This document shows, piece by piece, positions 58,701 through 64,000 of a stretch of 64,000 nt of DNA. Origin of the DNA: Plasmodium coatneyi. Its lineage: Eukaryota; Apicomplexa; Aconoidasida; Haemosporida; Plasmodiidae. Both the position numbers and the translations under genes were made by a program. Below the pieces are notes generated by a model that was not told the origin of the DNA, searched no databases, and worked only from the letters and a program-made list of their open reading frames with translations. Location: the NCBI RefSeq assembly GCF_001680005.1, contig NC_033558.1, forward strand, positions 898,501 through 962,500. The letters run 5' to 3'. How positions within the stretch are numbered: position 1 is the stretch's first letter; every line of letters begins with the position of its first letter.

Positions 58701-59182
58701 ACCTGCCACGTAGCAGCGAAATCAATAGTGGTGGTGATGACGTCAGTGGGAGTGGAAAGAGAGCAGGAAACAGACTTGGTGCCCGTATACACTCGAATGG
58801 AAATGAAGCCAATAATGGAATCCCAAACACGCAGGGAAAAGGTGAAGTAGCCTTTTGTGGAAATGAGTATGACTATGATGAAAACGATTTGAAGGTCAAT
58901 TCTGCTGCTAGGGAAAGCAACGAATTGGAGAAAAACTGCATCAGGAAATTAAACTCGCTTAACAATAATAGCTACATAAATAATTTAATAACACATGTGG
59001 ACGACGATACGTTCATCCATAAGGAGGGGAATTTCTTCCTGGAGTGTGCCCTGACAAATTCAGAAATGAACGGCAGTTCCTTCGAAATGGATATATCCAT
59101 GAATAATGTGTATTCTAAAGGTGGCGATGGGGGCAGGCACCCTGGCCGCTACGACGAAGGGAAGAAGAGTGACTTTGAGTAG
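52733..59182 (+). CDS. Giant Orn/Lys/Arg decarboxylase-family protein (2149 aa)
   Basis: Single exon, ATG at 52733. This is a fold-type I PLP enzyme of the Orn/Lys/Arg decarboxylase major-domain family, annotated lysine decarboxylase-like in Plasmodium. The core, about residues 490-870, has SSATCGGLDSLLDPHGSLKEAQ, FVTNGTSSSNK, the cofactor Asp693 in FLFDEAWFAY and the Schiff-base Lys776 in TQSIHKSLTSLRQGS. The C-terminal domain is at about 1065-1310 (SASFIIPYPPGFPVLVPGQ). A wing-like N-terminal region covers about 95-480. Bacterial enzymes are about 715 aa. The extra length is a Ser/Asn/Lys-rich insert (about 885-1060) between core and C-terminal domains, and a tail from 1330 on with His-rich (HHHHNHHH, near 1383), Ser/Gly/Asn-rich and Lys-rich tracts. 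Key residues are present, so it may be active; substrate is not decided by sequence. Confidence 0.9.
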   Translation: MNSANDAIFYGDKNSVHYNDLNESAPDRCVKNGGMQNDYMISNDVTSEGVDVTVEPGENGAGNAAYLDTPLHQHLPPHRGERKKKQHGKTERDKYDRIDELEKYLNINNATNVCSLRIKLWEALMLYVNNVNAELIYFIINCLMEVEVYWGEEATNNLQDILNLINDKKYKEVLNKIGETLSSLSVTTGKGTEENPFFYTLIVSSRRDENSSNYNSDLACELNKILQYEHNRLSNQNNNKKLEYKIIEVSNAKEALLACLINSQILSVVLVDNLSIDEDYKREGFEFYNFSEENSLNNKCGAVSPYVLKCGMGNGGTQMKPPFTHSVHNGSSSNSRDAMRNMILSNYRGCNGNNGSVCNNYCGGSGHCGSAPSANNPNSSGSTVLNEHKKGTNLLMKDYKFDIGNFVLGYEQLVAAPLEKMKKGFNSLVILIKSIAYIRSSVDIFCVCTSITLDKLQTVNNKIIRIFTTHDDHSDLHESILDGVKKKIKTPFFNALKAYAERPIGVFHALAISKGNSVRRSRWVQSLLDFYGVNLFKAESSATCGGLDSLLDPHGSLKEAQIMAARAYGSKYCFFVTNGTSSSNKIVMQALVKPGDIILVDRACHKSHHYGFVLSQALPCYLDPYPVSRYGIYGAVPIYVIKKTLLEYRNSNKLHLVRLIILTNCTFDGIVYNVKRVIEECLAIKPDLIFLFDEAWFAYACFHPILKFRTAMTVADKMRNQEQKRIYSKVHKKLLRKFGNVKSLNEVAAEKLLKTRLYPNPDEYKVRVYATQSIHKSLTSLRQGSVILISDDNFESHAYTPFKEAYYTHMSTSPNYQILATLDAGRAQMELEGYGLVEKQVEAAFLIRKELSEDPMISRYFRTLNAEDLIPDSLRQCHSLYMKRKKKCTKEGYSTDSKGSDNGTYSCVSNNQGKGSTTTKEQRSRQLRRVRRGGSVTKYDQPIQSSNISSHECVNDANDANNANGCTNHVVRNSLMLGDFTNNNSPAEGGLNDFANNDPRGGVKMSRRKSRRNERNGKEGGTSGTIDDSNNGSIILNSENENLSFVQDRHNKNYGSSSYSPGMKNFLEYFECSWLSEDEFVLDPTRITLFTGYSGIDGDTFKVKWLMDKYGIQINKTSINSVLFQTNIGTTGSSCLFLRSCLSLISQELDQKKSLFNERDLNQFNDSVYNLVSNYIDLSEFSEFHPLFKKRYSDQRIFNREGDLRMAFYLAYEEDYVEYILMADLKERVRQNELIVSASFIIPYPPGFPVLVPGQLISQEIVEYLSGLSVKEIHGYDESIGFRCFYNFILEYFYNLVTSDPYGYYHKMDKGTYERLKCAHLSKRRSIDNSYNLYIYDNERNRMKKMHVCNGSSSIYNNTSISDTYEDVMQVNNLRSDHGRGNNHHHHNHHHVSEYDSVNNNSTSTIPTVVQGGAVGDGTVNGESSKSGKERGAPRTTDGTSNSAGVSSYNTRRGSREEGFQGVSEMNNEQVISNGTVGSMCESNLGKSHAKESSHVKESFKGREATRAEQRQTNIYYHRSNDMMKYDQNNSLVSKVKENVLIVKGRKAYASCDVGRRSANYRYRDDSSPLVPKHRKGKKCKGCKSCGGGRSSQADGIPHRREDTDEFTNERSNEEDIDRGGRKLPSRPSNGRVMKKGKKKNASIGTSGRDVACGESEANNTEEIAEENEQKNVEDSSVDSNNSDGDTTMPDEDGESTPTAKERRHSGKAQNVEGTDSRRGKVRKQKGNHSRNCSRHSDDSSAVQSDVTVNTLNQANSTSGIHRVRKEKKNEKSEDVRYKGDGEGNLIPKVRQSNPVMCNQLGKSRLSMQMQRKSAPGGSHWSSPLSCVDNKNYSYCSGSRKKGNELEGVGGSIKREDNNATVASGSSSRSSGQSRGMTSSENYQSSENLNKRGTHSHGSGNSSSGLSGSEQANRNGTHSGGKNAKKNDEEVHNKMKEMNSPNGSERNGSNEGAPLNRNIFISKEDIDKVSEDDQTGSDNSSKSRMTSDAHLPRSSEINSGGDDVSGSGKRAGNRLGARIHSNGNEANNGIPNTQGKGEVAFCGNEYDYDENDLKVNSAARESNELEKNCIRKLNSLNNNSYINNLITHVDDDTFIHKEGNFFLECALTNSEMNGSSFEMDISMNNVYSKGGDGGRHPGRYDEGKKSDFE

Positions 59183-59751
59183 GTATACAGGGTGATGTTA
59201 GCAAGAAGAGGGGGGGGTTCATGGCGACGCGACATTTTATCCATACGCAGTACGCGCATGTCCTTCGGTTAAGACGTTGCGTCTGTAACGGCATGTGTAT
59301 CTGCGTGTGTCTACTCTTTTTAGTAGCATAAGCTGAATTGTCACACCTTCTCATTTGTGATGGGAAGGGGGAAAGAAAAAAAATTTTCCTTGTTTTTGTT
59401 CATTTTATATCACGATTTTTCCTTTTTGTAAAAACGTACGTGGATGAAAAACAAGGTGATTAAAGGCCGGCACTGCATGGTAAATATGCAATTTCGACAT
59501 GTCCTTCGTGGCCCCGCTGGCCAAACTTGGACAAATTGCTTTCTTAACTCATTTATTTTATTATTATTTTTTTTTTTTTTTCCTATTTATTTTTTAAATA
59601 AACTTAATGATAACGTAATGGTGTATAGTTTTTTTTTTCTTTACATAAAAAAAATTATTATTGTTCAAAAAAAAAAAAAAAAAAATAGAAAAATGGATAA
59701 TCCTTAAGTGGGGAGTTATCCATACGAGTAATCCAAACAGTTGCACGCCGT
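59183..59751. other. Convergent 3' intergenic region
   Basis: This lies between the decarboxylase and TMEM33-family genes. It has T tracts near 59568-59582 and A near 59669-59685. No gene is supported. Confidence 0.5.
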
Positions 59752-61838
59752 CTACCTGCGTCTGTAACTGAGGTAGGCGTTAAAGTAGTGGGACACCTGC
59801 GGGGGTACAACGGGGGTTGAAAAGGAAGGCTTGATGAGTGTGTACGGGTAGGCAGGGGCAAACAGCTAAACGGCTTAATCTCACATTATCGGAATGTAAC
59901 CCCTCTGTAGTTACCTTGTTGAATACGTTCAAAAAGGCCTTGGGAACCATGGGGTGCGACAAGCACTGCCTGATCATTTCTGGGGGGAAACGGAGGGGAA
60001 ATGGTCCACAAAATGGGTATTAAAATGGGCATAAAAATTGTCGTTCAGGTGGGTAGTTAAATGTAGGGCGGGGAAAGCTGTCAAAAAGGCGCGCCTGGCT
60101 AAATATACACATTCCCCCAGCGGCATGCACAAGCGTACCTCCGTTCTTCGCATAGCAGGCGTGGAAATACGAATCCGAGGAGCTATACCTAAGTAGCATA
60201 GGAGAAGAATATATATATATTTTTTTAATTGCCATTTGCCAAGGATGAAAAAATGAAACACATTTTTATCCTTCCTTTTTCGTGGGTGTCGCTGTATATT
60301 TGAAAATCGATTGGCCTTACTTGAGCTTGAAGAAGTGGAGGTAAATGATCAAATTGAGGAGACTGACTCTTTTCATGAAGAGACAAATTACTATAAAAAC
60401 TAAATTGTAAATTTCGATGTTGGCTCGCATTAAGTAGACATTTAGGATCTGCTCAAGGGGGGGACGTAAGAAAAGTAGAAGATATGCGGCGAGGTGAAAA
60501 TGGGGAAGAGCGGATAAAGAACAAATGACACTTCTCAAACGAGTTTCCATGTTCGGAAGCCTCTCATCGTCGCATTTCGTTGGTGCCACGTTTAGACACG
60601 TAGAAACATGTCTAACCGTCTGATCCAAGTAGGACACAACTTTGTTAAGATAGTAATTCCTGAGAGGTGCCAAAGGGGAAAATAATGTAACCAGAATGGT
60701 GATTTGTAAAAGGGGATATCGCGCTGTTGGGCGTCTGTGTGCGTCTATGTTCTGCTTGCACGGTCCACAGTACCTTTGAATTGCGGGGGGAAGAAGGGGC
60801 TTAATCTGCTTATACATTAAGTACGTAGTAATTAAGAGGGTAAAAAAAATTGGCAAAAAGATTAGCACGGCGTCCTTGATGAAAAACAATATCATGGAGT
60901 AGGACAAGTACTGGCCTAAAAAAGAAAAAATGGAAACAAAAAATGGAGGGAGAACAATTTTGGTTAAATTGGGGAGAAGCTAGATGACAATAAATTATTT
61001 TCTCCCACGTAGTGTCTGCTTTTCGGCCCACTTTTAACTGCGTTCATATAGCCGTACCCTTTTCGCTCGAGAAGAACTGCACGAGGGAGAAATTGTGCTT
61101 CTGCGTTTTGTAGTCCGTGTATAGCAAACTCAGGAAGGCGCAGAAGTAGGATAGACTCATAAAGGTGGCCATTTTCTGCGAAAGGGGGGAAAACAGGCAT
61201 GAAGGTGGTGCAACGATCAGGCAATGAAACGATAAGACAATACAACGATATGACAATGCAACGATGAGACTACTACCGCGTTGCTGTTACTTCTCCTACC
61301 TTGTACAAACTTATGTTCAGGGACAGCAACACAAAGTAAAAGAGACTGACGCATAGGACGAACGTGCTGAAGAAAAATGTCATCAGGGGAACCTGGCCGC
61401 TGTAGGTGTAGCCCTTGTTGCCGTATGCTTGGGAATTGGGGGGCTGTGGCGTTTCCTCCTTAACGGCTTCATTCCCAAAACTGGCATTCACATCCAGGTT
61501 CTTGTCGACATTTTTCTGAAAATATTTTTTCTTGTATTTCTCGATATTGTGTATGGATGGGGAGGGGTATAAATTGCTTAAGTAGAGTTTCCATTTTTTG
61601 TCATTTACCCAGTCGTGATCTGCACAAGGGTGTAGGCAGTGGGGGAATGTGCAAAGTAGGAAAGTGGGTAGTAATACACATACTGCCTGTACGTCTGGGG
61701 TGTGTCATCCCCCCCAACAGGCACAATATACGTGTGTATATATGCTCATCCGAGAAGGGGTAGACTGCCTTGTCACACTTATATGGAAGCATAAAAATTA
61801 CCGAGAAACTTCTGTTCGGCCTCGGTTAACGTTTTCAT
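59752..61838 (-). CDS. TMEM33/PER33-family multi-pass membrane protein (315 aa)
   Basis: Nine exons: 61802-61838, 61300-61619, 61058-61175, 60774-60915, 60617-60659, 60321-60448, 60139-60188, 59915-59979 and 59752-59796; phases 1, 0, 1, 2, 0, 2, 1, 0. The joined protein begins MKTLTEAEQKFL and has a polar N-terminal half followed by at least four hydrophobic segments (TFFFSTFVLCVSLFYFVLL, MATFMSLSYFCAFLSLLY, LIFLPIFFTLLITTYL, YNLVFIVICLFM). The tail (RQCLSHPMVPKAFLNVFNK) matches the C-terminal helix of TMEM33/PER33, which bind reticulons at the ER and nuclear envelope and shape ER tubules or pores. Length 315 aa against 247 in human; the excess is N-terminal. Exon 6 may start at 60451 instead (GAGCAG double acceptor), adding one Gln. 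Confidence 0.8.
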
Positions 61839-62716
61839 CTTCCCTTGGAGAATGGATATATGTATAACAACACAGGGGAGACCCAAACAGAATTGACCAA
61901 TTTTTAAGTTGTTAAAGGTTCGCAATTTCGATGCAATATTGCAGCAAAAAAGGCAGAGAAAATTTATGGCTTTAAAAAATTGGGAAAATTGTATATTCTT
62001 GGTAACAAAGCCATGATTAAAGGGGTACTTTTATGCCATGCGGTCCGTCCTGTTAATTAGGTTTTTTTTTTTAATTCCTGTGTGAAAGCGCTTGTTATGC
62101 CCTTTTTTTCATTTTGTGAATTTTATCGCAAGTTGGGCATGCTCATTGTGAACAGTAAAGGGGCGAACGAATGGGAACTTTCCTTTCGACGAAAAAAAAA
62201 AAAAAAAAAAAAACGATCTACCACTGACCCGCCGCAGCCACGAGAAAGCGCAAAAAAAAAAAAAATTAACTAAAAATAAAGGAATGGCGACAAAATTTCC
62301 CCGTTGTTCTAGGCGGAAAAAGTGACCCCAACTTAGTCTTTACAGTTGACCATTTTTGGCGAAGTCGATTCTCCAAATGAGCAACATCCTTCGAGGCAAC
62401 CCCCGAAAGTTGGAGCGAACGCCTTAGAAAAAACCGCGTCATCGCTTTGGTAGTTTGCTCTTTCCCTGGTTAACGATGCTTTGTTACATTTTTTCCATTT
62501 GAAAAGTTCCTACGAGCGCCTTTTCCCCGCAACGGTCAAGTAAAGATCACCTGCTAAGGATGGCTAGGAGCAAAAATTCAACCTCCGCTGTAGGACTAGT
62601 ATGTAATGGATGTTCTTGCGTATCCTCACCAAGTGTACTGTTCCGTTAGTTTACCTAGCACAACCAAAAGTGTTGCTCCCCTCCACCAGATATAATGCCA
62701 ATCCCACTACCCCAAA
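61839..62716. other. Divergent intergenic region
   Basis: This is upstream sequence shared by the TMEM33-family gene (-) and the 224-aa gene (+). A tracts lie at 62192-62213 and 62254-62266. No gene is supported. Confidence 0.5.
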
Positions 62717-63587
62717 ATGAACGAGCGCATTATAAAAGAAAAGTTAAAAGCTTCAGTTAATCACCTGAACAAGAGGAAGCTAAAGTTTGACCTGAAAATA
62801 TTCCCCATAAAAAAAACGGTGTACCAAATTTTTAACATTTTTTCCAAAGAATTAAAAAGAAAGTTGAGGCAAACTTTGATAGAGTTAAAGAAGAGGAAGA
62901 AGAAGTGCGACGTCTGTTCGGCACCAATTGATGTCTTCACTCCATTTCTCGCTTATGAGATTGACGTGAACAACACGACGTTCTTGTTTCGTAGGATAGA
63001 GGTAAGTGACGCGGGGGCTGGTTAAATGAAAAAAGGAGAACATGCAATTTTTACTTCCGTTTCTGCGTCTGCGTGGTTGCATATGCCCAGTTTGTGTGTC
63101 TCCCACGTGTGGAGGGGGTACACCCGTAAAATGCGCCTCGCAAATGAGATGCACCTAACATACCGTTAATGCCGACCCCGTACACGCTTCCTTTTAGGCC
63201 TACTGCTCCAAATGCCTTGAAATAAAAAACTTCACCCAGTTTTCCCGCGAGCTTTACCAAAATGTAGACGCCGAGGAGCTCCTCAACTTCGCCCCCATGT
63301 ACGAGCACTACTATCAGGTGAACAATTTAGAAATGCATCAGAAGAATATCCTCCAGAATGACATAAACAACTACTTCTGCGTATCTGTGCTGGCGAAGAA
63401 CTTAAGGTGGACGTGCTCCACGCCGCACAGCACCTTCGATGAATTTTTAGAGTTCTCACTACGCAGTGTAGAGGAAGAAGAAGGACCCACCGTGAAGGAA
63501 GATCTGTCGAAGAAGAGAAAAACCGAGGAGCCAGGACTGGCCGACATTTTAAACAACGCCAAAAGGAAGAAGGTTCTCAGCACGTAG
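62717..63587 (+). CDS. CxxC zinc-binding protein, probably nuclear (224 aa)
   Basis: Two exons: 62717-63001 and 63198-63587 (phase 0; donor GTAAGT, acceptor TTTTAG). The N-terminal 65 residues are Lys-rich and helical (LKRKLRQTLIELKKRKKK). Then KCDVCSAPID and, across the intron, AYCSKCLEIKNF give two CxxC pairs about 35 residues apart, as in a zinc ribbon or treble clef. The last 60 residues are acidic then basic, with KKRKTEEPG and NAKRKKV, which look like nuclear localisation signals. I do not recognise the family. The context (TMEM33 gene divergent upstream) gives no hint of function. Confidence 0.75.
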
Positions 63588-64000
63588 AGGGCACACCTAA
63601 GTGTTTTTTTTTTTTTTTTCCACCATTGAATTAGGCGCTAGAACTGGTGGCAGGGAAGTGACCTGTCCGACCCTTCCCGAAGAGCTACCTGTTAAAAGCG
63701 CATATGTGCATGGTTCGCAAAATGAGGACGTCCCCATGGGGGAGTAATTTTGCTGCCTTTATGGCAATCCATCCTTTTGCAAGTTTCATTGTTTGGGTAA
63801 TTCATTCATTTATTTATTTTTTATAAAATTTTTTTTTTTTTTTTGCATTTATTTGCATTTGTTTGCATTGCCCCAATCGGGGGAACAACCGCCAAGTGGA
63901 CGGCCCTCGCCTCATTTGAAATTCGCAAATTTTTTTAATTAATTAAACGACGGGAGGGGAATCTCCTTTAATTAGACCGTGTACAAAAGAGTACCCTATT
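63588..64000. other. 3' flank of the 224-aa gene, no gene seen
   Basis: This is AT-rich sequence with T tracts at 63606-63619 and 63829-63844, an ATTTATTT-rich stretch, and TTTGCATTTATTTGCATTTG repeats at 63843-63866. The window ends here, and no frame is supported. Confidence 0.5.

Overview
The window is nuclear DNA of a malaria parasite (genus Plasmodium). The evidence is the set of parasite-restricted or strongly parasite-like genes: the sexual-stage antigen s16, apical sushi protein, and a giant lysine-decarboxylase-like protein. Coding regions are split by many short introns with GT..AG ends, proteins carry long Lys/Asn/Ser-rich low-complexity stretches, and intergenic DNA is full of poly-A/poly-T tracts. 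Base composition is clearly less AT-rich than P. falciparum, which points to the P. vivax / P. cynomolgi / P. knowlesi clade. The species is an inference. From memory, V-ATPase B, s16, glyoxalase II, apical sushi protein and the decarboxylase also lie close together on P. falciparum chromosome 4, so this looks like a conserved core block, not a subtelomere.

Layout, left to right (strand in brackets): a small three-exon gene of unknown function (-, 1282-1810); RNA polymerase I zinc-ribbon subunit RPA12 (-, 2496-3761); peptidyl-tRNA hydrolase 2 (+, 5117-6210); an OMS1-like membrane-anchored methyltransferase (-, 6629-7691); a helical protein possibly related to NEPRO (+, 8589-9542); a 2243-aa mostly disordered protein in nine exons (+, 10403-18257); organellar ribosomal protein bL25 (+, 19011-20507); an 841-aa coiled-coil protein in eleven exons (-, 20768-24505); a small mitochondrial-looking protein (-, 25397-25816); a Regnase/Zc3h12a-type NYN ribonuclease (+, about 28610-31176); glyoxalase II in seven exons (-, 31608-33579); s16 with a homopolymer frameshift (-, 35058-35478); V-ATPase subunit B (+, 38604-40218); an unknown 493-aa protein (-, 41081-42562); apical sushi protein (+, 45353-47992); a LYRM7/MZM1-like LYR protein (-, 48908-49222); the giant Orn/Lys/Arg decarboxylase-family protein (+, 52733-59182); a TMEM33-family membrane protein in nine exons (-, 59752-61838); and a CxxC zinc-binding nuclear-type protein (+, 62717-63587).

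Most genes are housekeeping: translation (PTH2, bL25), rRNA transcription (RPA12), proton pumping (V-ATPase B), methylglyoxal detoxification (glyoxalase II), mitochondrial assembly (LYR protein), ER membrane (TMEM33) and RNA decay (NYN nuclease). Two are stage-specific surface or apical proteins (s16, apical sushi protein). There is no operon logic; each gene has its own promoter space. I rebuilt multi-exon genes by hand from GT/AG sites, phase agreement and protein-family match, and exon coordinates are given in each entry. I saw no CRISPR array, rRNA, tRNA or transposon. I found no clearly new multi-gene system. The most notable items are two A-run frame breaks (s16 and the NYN nuclease), the undescribed small three-exon gene, and the unusual extensions on the decarboxylase, the nuclease and the 2243-aa protein.
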